This document shows positions 54,886-64,000 of a stretch of DNA of 64,000 nt, piece by piece; the stretch's first letter is position 1; every line of letters starts with the position of its first letter. Source of the stretch: Falciphora oryzae (lineage: Eukaryota; Ascomycota; Sordariomycetes; Magnaporthales; Magnaporthaceae); contig JNVV01000005.1 of the NCBI GenBank assembly GCA_000733355.1, positions 1-64,000 of the forward strand, read 5' to 3'. The notes under the pieces are model-generated. The model saw only the letters and a program-made list of their open reading frames with translations. It searched no databases and had not been told where the DNA came from. Both the position numbers and the translations under genes were made by a program.

Positions 54886-55171
54886 TCAGGCATACGGCAG
54901 GAAGATCTCGGCCCAGGAGCTCGACAGGATCGCAACTCCAACCTAGCGCGTCCAGAAGAGCTGAGGTCAGCGGCATATACAGATAGGGATAGAGACCTGA
55001 TTAAGCTGGTCAACAAAAGTTCCAACGCACGCCAAAGGCAGCAACGCTGCGGACGACAGAGGCATGCTCGGGCGCAGTCAAGGCATCGTAGGCGGCGCCA
55101 ACGTAGCCCCTCTGCTGCGGCTTCGGTTGACCGCGGCGAGGGACCTGAACGCGAACACCCTTGGGAGGCAT
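54886..55171 (-). CDS. TOM6: Mitochondrial TOM complex small subunit Tom6
   Basis: Model complement(join(54886..54942,55031..55171)), 65 residues, within the usual range for fungal Tom6 (about 60). A basic Gln/Pro/Arg-rich leader (MPPKGVRVQVPRRGQPKPQQ) is followed by YDALTAPEHASVVRSVAAFG and, after the intron, VGVAILSSSWAEIFLPYA. The hydrophobic segment at about 39-56 is the outer-membrane anchor, and the SSSWAE.. LP end is a hallmark I associate with this subunit. Tom6 stabilises Tom40-Tom22 contacts in the import pore. The intron has a GTGCGT donor and GCTAG acceptor and splits the membrane segment in phase 0. The gene is short but has clear splice signals. Confidence 0.85.
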
Positions 55172-55737
55172 GTTGTCTGTAGGTAGGCGGGCGCTTGGCA
55201 ACGACGGCGTGAGAAGTTGGACAGCGGTCGTTGGTTTGTTTTGCGGCAGGTCGGCGGTCGAATTGGTCGAGATGGTTGGTCGTCGCCAGCAAAAAATTCG
55301 TCGCGATGCTTGCTATTTGGGCGTTCCAATCCACCAAAATGGCTGATGGGGATCACCCGCGGCGCTTTTTGTTATCTTATCGTTGTTGAGAGCGGCTGAA
55401 CCATACTGAGAGTAGTAAAGTGGGATCCGTTTAGTGTGGGGCTATCGTGCGAATGGCTTGTCCGGTGACATCAGCGGGAAGTGAGAAAGCTCACTCCGGT
55501 GTGCCTCCTTATTGATGACTGAGCCACCAGCCAACGACCGCCGGATTGGGATTCTTTGGAAGCTGAAATACTACGCATTCACTGAACCTCGCCGTCGCCG
55601 AACAGAAAATAACAAATTCCTACAGAAGCCATACTTAAAAAACCAATACCTGCTGCGAGTCGCCTCTTCTCGGTATCATTTGTCTACCAGCCTACTTGCG
55701 CGTGTCTTTGCATACCCTGGCCAGGTCTACCGCCGCA
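55172..55737. promoter_or_regulatory. Divergent intergenic region, TOM6 / unknown protein
   Basis: This stretch lies between divergent starts at 55171 and 55738. Nothing else is recognised. Confidence 0.5.
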
Positions 55738-56571
55738 ATGGCGGAGAATCAGCAGGCAAGCGGCCATGGGCCCGGCGGCTTCTTCCCTCCAGGAACTCTC
55801 CCTTCACCTGCCCCCAGCAACTTATCTTCGGCGTCCGTGGCGGGGCTGCCTCATCCACGCACAACCCCCCTCCGCCCGGGGTCGATCAAGGAGGATAATG
55901 TCAGGAGGTTTGTCGAGCGTCAGCTGCTCAGCATAAGTGCCCGAGCCTTGAAGAAGTCGGCCTCCGAGGAGCCAGGGATCGTCCCCGGGTTCCGGTCTAT
56001 GGGCGAGTTATGCAAAGAACTGGACGTCATCATCAACCTTCTCTGGCAGACCGGCACCCCGAGCCTCCAGGTCCCATACTTCTTGAATATTGCGAACGAG
56101 CTCACCGACTGGCTGGAGTCTCTCGCGCCAACTCTGGCTCCAACGTTCTCCACCCTGTACAAACTGGACCACTGCTTCGCCAGCTTGCTGGAGGGACAGG
56201 ACGTCCTGACTGGAGAGGCGCTCCCCGGATTCGAGTACGGCCCAGCCATGAGCCGCACCGACATGGTCAGGTGCAGGAGTCTGGCCGAGCAGACACGGGT
56301 GCAGATGGTAGACGTCATGAGGCGAGCCTCTCAGCCAGGGGAAGAAAAGGAGGAGGAGGAAGGGGGCACGACTTCGGTCGACGACACAGAGACAACAGAC
56401 GGCGACACCACAATGGACGACGGGGATAACAAAAAGTCTTGGAAGGAGATTCTGAGCGAGGAAGACGATGACGACGAGCTCCAGATGGATGTGGCCCGTG
56501 TCTATGAGAAGACTCTAGTCCGGCTGGGGGCGGAACTTGGCGACGGCCCGGCCATTGGTATCATCGTCTGA
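55738..56571 (+). CDS. Conserved ascomycete protein of unknown function (often mislabelled DMC1)
   Basis: A single 277-residue exon. The N-terminus is a Pro/Ser/Gly-rich tail. The conserved core covers about residues 45-185 (GSIKEDNVRRFVERQLLSIS, then GFRSMGELCKELDVIINLLW, SGTPSLQ-like GTPSLQVPYFLNIANELTDWL and KLDHCFASLLEGQDVLTGE). It reads as a helical bundle. The segment GMSRTDMVRCRSL resembles the homologues I remember. Glu/Asp-rich low complexity follows and the end is AELGDGPAIGIIV. Automated annotations in other fungi give this family the name meiotic recombination protein Dmc1, but I see no RecA fold, Walker A or B, so that label is not supported here. The start is the ATG in CGCAATGGCG; the open frame begins earlier without another ATG. 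Confidence 0.8.
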   Translation: MAENQQASGHGPGGFFPPGTLPSPAPSNLSSASVAGLPHPRTTPLRPGSIKEDNVRRFVERQLLSISARALKKSASEEPGIVPGFRSMGELCKELDVIINLLWQTGTPSLQVPYFLNIANELTDWLESLAPTLAPTFSTLYKLDHCFASLLEGQDVLTGEALPGFEYGPAMSRTDMVRCRSLAEQTRVQMVDVMRRASQPGEEKEEEEGGTTSVDDTETTDGDTTMDDGDNKKSWKEILSEEDDDDELQMDVARVYEKTLVRLGAELGDGPAIGIIV

Positions 56572-57765
56572 GAGCGTAATGCGTCTGGTATCTCTCCCTC
56601 CCGTCTACTACCCGAGCGCGCGATGCGCTCTTTACCGTATCTTACGGTGCACTCCTCGAGATAACATAGCGAGCTTGGCATACGGTAAGTAATACTGGCC
56701 CAGGAGATTAGCACACTTCTAGAAGCTCAGGGGTGCCAAGCCTGCCTTCCCCTGGCTGCCTGAAAATTTGCCCGCTAATCAGCGTTGCGCGTAGAAAAGG
56801 CCGATAGTCACGCTAGATTCTCGGGCATCGGTCCTGCGGGGCCCTGTCGTGTATCAAGTTCCATAGTGTGAAGGAGAATGGCATAACGCAGAGGTCCTTG
56901 CCTTTGGGCAGCTGGTCTCTCCTTATTCGGTCTGCGGACTACAACGATCACGGAGATATTCCTGAGAAGTCTCATAGGGAGGAGGCAAGATGGGCGCACG
57001 CGACCATCGCTCATCTAGCTGGTCTCAGCCCTCTCCTCGTACCTACCTCCCGGTGCCTGCACCAGCCCTTGCACACGACAGCGGCATTTTGGCACTCGGG
57101 GCATATTTGGACCTATCTTGTCTCTGCCATCAGATTCACCTCAGCTTGCCGGAGAGAAATGTCATTTATTGTGGCTGCTGCAAGTTCTGCGCTGGCGACA
57201 ATACTAACTGGTGGGGCCAACTCAAAGGGCGGAATGGGAGCGCCCAACGGGCACAATACTAAGGGGGACAATACTAAAACCCGCGCCCCCGAATGCGTCG
57301 TTCATGACAACCCTTACTTTGTGAGTTGTGACGACTCTTGCATCTAATTGATATTATACCTAGGTGCTTGTTTGGCCCCGGCTGCTCTTGTTTCTTTTTT
57401 CGGCACCGACGCAGGGCTGCAATCTCCCGACCCAGTCAAGAAGCACAATCGCAGCGCAGAGGTCATGGAGCCATTCCGAGATGTGATCAAAGACAATACT
57501 TGGTGGTGCAGTCGGATGAGGAAGCTGGGGGTAGCTTATCCCGTTCTCGGCCATCTGGGGCTCGCCCGTGGCTTCCGCCTCTTGGAACAAAAACGGCTCC
57601 CGTCCTTCAAACTCTAGATGACAGGTATAAGCCAGACAGAGTCCTCCCAAGTCTGAATTCCAGCGACAGAGACACTCGCTTTTCATCTTTTCTTGCCTTG
57701 GTACCGTCTCCATCATCGGTGTGAAGCGCCCCTAGTGGCTTCGCTGAACTCGTGCAGTCGACATC
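56572..57765. other. Interval upstream of the pheromone receptor
   Basis: Between the DUF-like gene and the receptor gene. Only short frames with no domain content are seen. It should include the receptor promoter. Confidence 0.45.
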
Positions 57766-59056
57766 ATGGCCTCGAACTCGGGCGCTCTCATCGGCGGTGA
57801 CCCGCGCATGCAGAGCATCAACATCACCGGCCCTGACGGCGAGCCCTTCCCCGTCCCGATGGCCGAGATCAACAAGGCAAACCTGTACCTGGTCCGCGTC
57901 TCGACCGTCTACGCGAGCCAGATCGGCGCCTGCTTCATCATGCTGGCCGTCGTCCTGACCATGACGCCGAAGCACCGGTTCGCCCGGATCCCGACCCTGA
58001 TCAACATCTTCAACCTCGCCCTGGCCGTCGTGCGCCTGACGCTGCTCACCAACTACTTCAGCAGCAGCTGGGTCGAGATGTACACCTTCTACAGCGGCGA
58101 CGTGCACTTCGTGACGGCCGACGACTGGCGCGTCAGCCTCGTCGCCACCGCCCTCTCGATCCCACAGACGCTGCTGGTCCTGTCGGCACTGGTCGTGCAG
58201 GCCTGGTCCATGGTGCAGCTCTGGCCGCGCCTGTGGAAGTGGTCGGCCATTGCCGTCTCGGCACTCGTCTCGCTCGCGAGCTTTTGCTTCAAGTGCGCGT
58301 CCGTGTCCATCCAGATCAGGGTCATCATGGAGCCGTTCGACGTCACACCCCTCCTGTGGATCCGCCTGACGGACGTCTCCCTGATCACGGCCGCCATCGC
58401 CTGGTTCTGCTTCCTCTTTAACGTCCGCCTGGTGATGCACATGTGGACGAACCGCAGCATCCTCCCAACCACCAAGGGCCTCTCGTCAATGGACGTGCTC
58501 GTCATGGTCAACGGAATCCTCATGCTTATTCCTGGTAAGTGATGCTGCGATGCACCGGGGGAATAAAGAATAAGAGCAAAAACTAACCATTACCTGCTGC
58601 TCAGTCATCTTTACCGTCTTCCAGTTCGTCGATGTCGTGTTCCTCGAATCGGGATCTCTGGTCCTCACAACTGTGGTGCTCGCGCTGCCGTTCGCGGCCC
58701 TGGTGGCGCAGCGGCTCGCGGGCAGTCCGGCGTCGCAGCACCGCGGGTCCAGGGACACGGGCGAGAACACGCTCGGCAGCAAGAAGCGGTTCCTCGACGA
58801 CTACTCGCACCACTCGACCACGGGCGGGCCCAGCAGCCGCCATCACCAGGGAGCCAAGCTCAGCACAAAGGTCGCCGCGGGACCCCACTCCCCCGGCGTC
58901 CCCACGAGGCAGCGCAGCGCCGACCCGATCGACCTGGAGCTGCAGAGGATCGACGACGACGAGGATGGCAACAGCGGCGGCCAGTTCCGGGAGAAGGATG
59001 CGGCCGGAGGAGTCAGGGTGGACCGGTCCATCGAGCGTCGCGAGGAGCGCATCTAG
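57766..59056 (+). CDS. PRE2: Ste2-type alpha-pheromone receptor (Pre-2)
   Basis: Model join(57766..58534,58605..59056), 406 residues. Seven hydrophobic spans occupy roughly residues 45-305 after a ~40-residue extracellular start with an N-glycosylation site (NIT, 20-22). This is the fungal Ste2 layout, not the Ste3 one. Family phrases are ARIPTLINIFNLALAVVR (TM2), TADDWRVSLVATALSIPQTLLV (extracellular loop 1/TM3), SIQIRVIMEPFDV and LSSMDVLVMVNGILMLIPVIFTVFQF (TM6). The cytosolic tail is ~100 residues, Ser/His/Asp-rich with basic clusters that may receive kinases. It binds the alpha-factor-like peptide at the plasma membrane and signals through a Gpa1-type G protein to the mating MAPK cascade. 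The 70-nt intron splits TM6 in phase. No mating-type locus or pheromone gene is in the window. Confidence 0.93.
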
Positions 59057-60203
59057 GAGTGGCGCGACGACGTCGAGTGTATGGGCGAGGCCGTGGCGAC
59101 TGCTGCTTGGCTGCAGCGTCCATCGTTTGTGACGGTTATCCAAGGGGGAAACTAATGAACGACAGAAGGGCCTTGACAGCCGCATCCGGCACCTCGCCAT
59201 GGAGCAGCTATTCTCTTTCTCTTGCCATTCTTTCCTCATTTCCCCTTTTTCTTTGCAACAGAAGCCCGAGTTGATTGGAGGTCGTTTCCCGTTTCCGAGT
59301 CTAATCTTTTGTGAAGCAAAGATCTTTCGGGCTTCCGGGATCTTGCAAGTCTTCTGCACCCGTCTTATTTCGCCACTTCTTTTTCTCTTCCGTCTTTCCA
59401 CCTCCATGCCTACCTATTCAAGACCCAGTCGAAGTCCCTGCTGAACTCGGAAGGTTAGGTAGGTAGATATCGAGACAGACTCGTCAGCATTGGAATCTCC
59501 AACCTGGAGATCACAGGTACTTGCCTCGCTACCGCTCTCTATACTTGAATTCAAGGTCTCTGGTCCATTGCCGCCATGCTATGAGACACAAGTTCCTAGT
59601 GTTTCTTTTAGATGATTGCTGCTGGAACCCTCACTCCCGTTTCCCTTCAGGATTCTAGCAGCTGCGCGGATGGCCTCAGGCCGCATCATGCGCTTGGCTG
59701 CTCCTGCCCCATGTGCGCGCGCTTGCCTTGGTGATCCAGTTCACAGCTCGGCAGGTCCGCCAAAATCCGTGCATGCACGCACCCGCCATGCTAAAATGAC
59801 CGCTCGCTCGCTTTCATGGGTGGTGCCTCCCCTGCTTTCGCCAGGTGGGCGTTTCCATTCTCGGTGCCAAGTTTCGAAGGCTGAGGATTCTCCCTGGCCA
59901 GTTTCCGTCCCAGCTGCCATGGAACGACTTCCCAGCCAAGCGACCCCTGGCACAGCCGCTTTGTTTCCTCGCATCATTCCCACACCTAAACCAGCTTTCG
60001 GGACCTCGTAGCTGTGCACCGCACCACTCGAGCAGCCCAAGTCTGATTCTCCATGTTCTTAATGATATAAATGTCCTCTTCAGTTGCACCGCCTGATCTT
60101 AAACAAGCAAAACAGCCCCTTATACTTTGCATCTTTCACTCATCATCCGTTCTCGTCTCCCCAGACACCGCCTCACAAGGCACGATAGCGCCCGAGAAGC
60201 CCC
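59057..60203. other. Interval between the pheromone receptor and the interrupted gene
   Basis: Receptor 3' flank and the promoter or leader of the following gene. Nothing further is recognised. Confidence 0.45.
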
Positions 60204-63200
60204 ATGGAGTCCCTCCCAAATCACTCACGCATCCGTCGTCTCGGACATGCTCGAGCTAACTTGAGTGAGGGCGACAATGGCTCTGCCGAATTCCAGCTCC
60301 GGCCGGCACCACTCCGCCTAGGCCGCAGAGCGCAGCCAGACGCCGTCTTCCTCCCGACACCGAAAGTTGTGTCCCCCCGCCGCTCGCCAGCCCGCAGGTC
60401 GGTGACCTCGGGCTTCTCCCTGCGGGCCGACAACGGCTTTCCGTCTCCCTACCAGTCCATTCCTCCAAGCGACGAGGAGTCGGACTTGAGCAAGCAGGAC
60501 GATGACGAGCAGGCGAGCCTAAGGTTTGAGGGCCTGGGGTCTCCGTATAGTGACCTGACCAAGTCACCGCCGCCGACACGCGCCGAAAAGACGTCCCCCC
60601 TCTCGCAGGAAAGCCTCTCGGAGTCCATGCCAGCATCGACGGTCATCAAGAGGCCAATCCACGACCTCGCAATCCTTGGCAGCGCCAAGCAGCAATCAGA
60701 CTCATCCAAGGGGTTCAGCTCCTGGCGGTCCAGCGCCCCGTCGCCCTACCAGACCCCTGCTGTCCATGGCCCTGGCAAGGCTTATGACACATCTGTTCGC
60801 CTGAAGCCTTCCATTCTCAACTCGATCGGGCTCAAGCGACGCTCAGGGGAATTTGGGGACCCTGGACGCCTTGATAGCTGGTTGCTCAAGGCTACTGGGG
60901 GATAGGACCCCTCAGGACAAGTCCTGCCAGGTCATGGCACCGGCACCATCGACGGAGAGAATCGCCATGAGCCTACAAGAGGCCACAGCTCGAGGGTGCT
61001 CGCTGAGATAAAACAGACCGCACCCCACACTGTTGCAGAACGAAGGAAGCTCTTTGAGGGTAACGAAGTTGTCCCACTTGGAAATTCTGCTCTCCCGGGT
61101 GTATCCGGGGCTCTCAGCCGCAAGGAAGCCCCGGATGGAGTCGGTGTTGTCGCGAGGCATACTTCCATCAAGACCAAAAGTGTCCCTGCTTCGCCAGCGA
61201 GGCAACACCGTCAGGGGCTGGCAGAACCCCCGATACCCTCAAGTCATTCGGATGACCCCATCGCTATTGACCAATCGCCACCAAAGACGGCTCCAAGCGT
61301 CGTTGCCCAGCTCCGTCACTCATTCGAAGAGCCCCTTGGACTTGCTGCGCAACAAGGTGTTGCTCACGTCGCCAAAACGCCACAGTCTCAGACTCGCCTT
61401 GTGCGCAATGAGAGCCCGTCAAAACCCGTCATAGCCGGTTCGACTGGATCCGCCCTGTCTCGAGCACCTATCAGCACACCGTCTTCGAATGTGTTTAGGC
61501 CTGTTGCGGGGACGGTGCATGATCTAGCCATAGTTCGGGCTCACCACAATGTCCACTTCTCCCCAGCCAGTACACCGGGGGGTCGCCCTGATCAGGCAAC
61601 CTCGAGGGTCACACCTGGGCACGCTCTGCTCACCAGGGATACTGAGCCAGTGACAATGAACAAGCCTGAGGGGGATCAACCACAGCTACTCTGCAAGGGC
61701 GCCATGAAGAGGAGGCAGCGAGGTCAATCACCCACTCTCACACCAACGCGGCCGATGAGGAGGTCATCGGTGCTCCACTCCAGCCCTGTTCATTATCTTT
61801 TGAGGCCGGCAAAGAGCAATGTTGGGCTGGAGTCCCTCGGAACGACCGAGGCCTTGGTCCAGAGCGAACCCCGGAACTGCCATGGCGAGGAAAAACCCCA
61901 GGGGACTCGGTCCTGTCCCAGGAAGGTGGCAGACCTGTGCCGTCTCTTTGATGCTCCGTCAGCAGACCATGGATCTTTTTCAACACCGAGGCGACAGAAG
62001 ATGGGGACCGGCATCCCGGAATTTTTGGAGGCACTATCTACACCAACCGTCGTGAACGCAAAACTGAAGATCAGAATCTCTGACGAAGTTGAAGCAAAGC
62101 TTCTGTCTTCGTCGGGCAAGCCGAAGTCAAGAGATAAGGCGGGTGGCCGCCCAAGTACTTCCGATGAGGGAGCGTCTCCGCTCAAGCAGAAGATCCATTT
62201 GTTCGAGGATCTCAGCAGCTCAGACGGTGTCGACAAGGTCTCAAGAGCGCGTCCGAGATCTCAGGATTCGAGTGTTGGCGGCCCCGTAAGACAGATTGAG
62301 GTCGGGGTCACAGTGAGGAAAGCCGGGACATGGCGAGGCAAGAGAGCCGTGGGCATACTGCGGAAAATCTCCAAGACTTTGGATCTCCATGGCTACGGCG
62401 ACACCAAAGAGGTGCCTTCAAAGAATGAGGGTCAGACCGGGTTAGTGGGCACGGCGGATGTTCAAAGACCCCGCAAGAAGATTGTTAAGCGCAGACTTAA
62501 GAAGCAGCCAACAGCCCGAGTCGTTGGAGCAACAGGGGGCTGGACTCCAGACAAGGTCCCAGCGGCTGTGCAGGAGCAGCAGCAGCAGCAGCTAGAGTTC
62601 AGGAGCACTATTGCGGAGCTCTCGATTAATGAGCACCAAGTGAGGCAGGTGCCGGAGTTGGGCTCGAAGGGTTCAACAAGGAGGAGAGGCCTGTTTAAGA
62701 GGAAAAGTTTGCCCTTCCTGAAAGGCATGCCAGCTCTCGAGGACCGCAATGACACCCAATATGCCAAAGACGTTAACAACAGCAAGGGCAACTCGGCGAA
62801 ATTTGTGACGGGAGCAGCTGGTACCGGTTCCGGGCATGTTGCGAGAGGCCCAACTCAGGGCAGGACAGAGACCCTGAGGCGCCGATTCTCTGCTTCCCTC
62901 AGCAAGGCAATGAATCCTTTCCGCTCGGCCCCCGACGCAGCAGCGCATCCGAGTGGCAAGAAAGGCGCCCGCTCGGGATCGGGAACGAACTCTTCAGTGG
63001 CCAGCGAGCAAAGGACGTGTAGCAACAGTAGCAGCAGCAACACTGCCGCCGTGTCCGTGGTGAGGTGCAACCTTCAGCATCCTAGGCCGATCCGGGGCAG
63101 CGAGGTGAACCTCCTGATCGGGCTCTGTGAGGGGAAGGAAGGAAAGAAAGGAACAGAGGTAGTGGACGCGCTGCCAGAACTTGGTCGAACTGACAGGATG

Positions 63201-63218
63201 GACATTTCACTTGAATGA
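60204..63218 (+). CDS. Low-complexity Ser/Pro/Arg-rich protein with an internal in-frame TAG
   Basis: Two long frames, 60204-60905 (233 codons) and 60906-63218 (about 770 codons), lie in the same frame and are separated only by one TAG at 60903-60905. The sequence on both sides of the stop (DSWLLKATGG, then DPSGQVLPGHGTG) has the same composition and reads as coding. The protein has SP/TP-rich motifs (KVVSPRRSP, SPYQSIPPSD, LRRKEAP), several RRSS-like basic clusters, a possible helical stretch VLAEIKQTAPHTVAERRKLFEG, a polyGln run (QEQQQQQLEFR) and a Ser run (CSNSSSSNTA). I do not recognise a domain; a large disordered scaffold or cell-cycle substrate is a guess. Removal of the stop needs a 3n intron (60795-60905 or 60881-60979 would work but have weak donors), readthrough, or a sequence change. 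Whole-gene function and integrity are uncertain. Confidence 0.65.
60903..60905 (+). other. In-frame TAG interrupting the long frame
   Basis: The codon sits in GGA TAG GAC. The following base is not the C of the known CUA or CARYYA readthrough contexts. The same reading frame resumes directly and stays open for about 770 codons. Confidence 0.95.
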
Positions 63219-63601
63219 GCAGACAGAACAGCTTCAGTGGCAGTAGTAATTGGATAGAACTGAGGCTAGCAATCAGGCGTTTGTATTCTCTTTCACCCTT
63301 TGCTTGTGGTATCATGTTCAGGGGGATGAATCAACAAATCACAGCTTATGTAGATAGATGATTCGCTTCACATCAATACTCCCAGCTGAGGCCTAAAACG
63401 GAGGAGATAGTGAGAGACAGAGAGACGAACAAGATATTTCAGCAATCATCCAACAGTACCGAAGGCTTTAATGAATTCCAGGCCTAGCATATGACACCGC
63501 ATTGATGATCTTAGATTATCTAGGTGAGCAGCGCATCCCGTTGGCCTCCTACGCTGCAATGACAACGACGGACGATCATAGACTAGGTAGTGACTGGCCG
63601 T
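63219..63601. other. Convergent 3' region, interrupted gene / VPS23
   Basis: 3' flanks only; AT-richer than the neighbouring genes. No gene is seen. Confidence 0.5.
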
Positions 63602-64000
63602 TTATTGTTGGATGAGCCCCATGCCGCGGCCAATCTTGCGCACGAGAGCCTTCTTGAGATACCACTCGCGGGCGAGACTGCGGGTGGTCTTTGCAAAGAC
63701 GGCGGGCGAGACGCGGCCGCGCTCGACGGCGCGTCCGAGCACGAAGACGGCGTCGGCGAGGGCGCGCTCCTCGGCAACGAGGTCGTAGAGCTGGTTGGCA
63801 ACGACGGTGGGGGCGACCAGGAGCTCGTCGACGTCCGGGGGCTTGATGCGGCGCGACTGCGCGTCCGCGACGGCCGCGTCGGCGCGGTGAAGGGCGTCGC
63901 GCAGGATGCCCGAGTTGGACGTCAGCATGGCCGACAGCTGCGACAGCTGCGAGGTCTCGGCCTGGACCTGGCCTAGGGCGGCCAGCATGGCGGTGCGCTG
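63602..64000 (-). CDS. VPS23: Vps23/TSG101 ESCRT-I subunit, C-terminal part (runs off the window)
   Basis: The last 132 codons are present, with stop TAA at 63602; the 5' part lies beyond the window. The visible end carries a coiled-coil-like LGQVQAETSQLSQLSAMLTSN, then IKPPDVDELLVAPTVVANQLYDLVAEERALADAVFVLG. It closes with RGRVSPAVFAKTTRSLAREWYLKKALVRKIGRGMGL, the steadiness box of the ESCRT-I core. The ubiquitin-binding UEV domain should lie upstream, outside the window. The protein acts in sorting ubiquitinated cargo into multivesicular endosomes together with Vps28 and Vps37. Confidence 0.9.
   Translation of the reverse strand, partial: QRTAMLAALGQVQAETSQLSQLSAMLTSNSGILRDALHRADAAVADAQSRRIKPPDVDELLVAPTVVANQLYDLVAEERALADAVFVLGRAVERGRVSPAVFAKTTRSLAREWYLKKALVRKIGRGMGLIQQ

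Noticed and set aside
60795..60905. Cryptic 111-nt intron removing the TAG
   Set aside because: Length and frame would work but the donor GTTCGC is weak and no clear branch site is visible; kept only as a hypothesis.

Overview
This window is nuclear DNA from a filamentous ascomycete (Pezizomycotina, almost certainly Sordariomycetes). The evidence is short GT-AG introns, often with CTAAC/CTGAC branch sites, spaced single genes without operons, and fungus-specific genes: a SOM1/SomA LisH regulator, a Ste2-type pheromone receptor, fungal Tom6 and Pet117, and a fungal Cys-rich surface protein. The genus cannot be fixed from the sequence alone. Gene models below were spliced by hand using reading phase and family knowledge.

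Layout. 1-3.7 kb: no gene; one tRNA-like remnant and an imperfect minisatellite. 3.7-5.1 kb: intronless leucine-rich-repeat protein kinase of a type I associate with Proteobacteria. 5.9-9.4 kb: TAF8 and RACK1; the fourth RACK1 intron carries a U24/snR24 box C/D snoRNA. 10.3-16.2 kb: phosphoglycerate-mutase-like protein, CTNNBL1, V-ATPase subunit G, Pet117. 16.9-20.9 kb: RPB2, the second-largest RNA polymerase II subunit. 22.0-24.6 kb: NmrA-like NAD(P)-binding protein and a signal-peptide/Cys-rich/one-TM surface protein. 27.6-28.4 kb: seven-knuckle Gis2/CNBP protein. 32.1-33.8 kb: two-TM membrane protein with PPxY motifs. 36.2-38.8 kb: divergent pair U5-40K (SNRNP40) and BET3. 41.9-44.9 kb: SOM1. 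50.4-51.4 kb: secreted GH16 glucanase. 52.5-53.9 kb: unrecognised basic protein. 54.9-55.2 kb: TOM6. 55.7-56.6 kb: conserved protein of unknown function. 57.8-59.1 kb: alpha-pheromone receptor. 60.2-63.2 kb: long low-complexity protein interrupted by one in-frame TAG. 63.6-64 kb: 3' end of VPS23 (ESCRT-I).

Most genes are housekeeping: transcription (TAF8, RPB2), splicing (CTNNBL1, U5-40K), translation (RACK1, Gis2, the snoRNA), mitochondria (Pet117, Tom6), vesicle and vacuole function (Bet3, Vps23, Vma10). They do not form one pathway. The less ordinary items are the bacterial-type LRR kinase, the gene with an internal stop, several micro-exons (3, 9, 9 and 18 nt), the pheromone receptor and the morphogenesis regulator SOM1. 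I saw no CRISPR array, intact transposon, rRNA or secondary-metabolite cluster, and no convincing novel multigene system.
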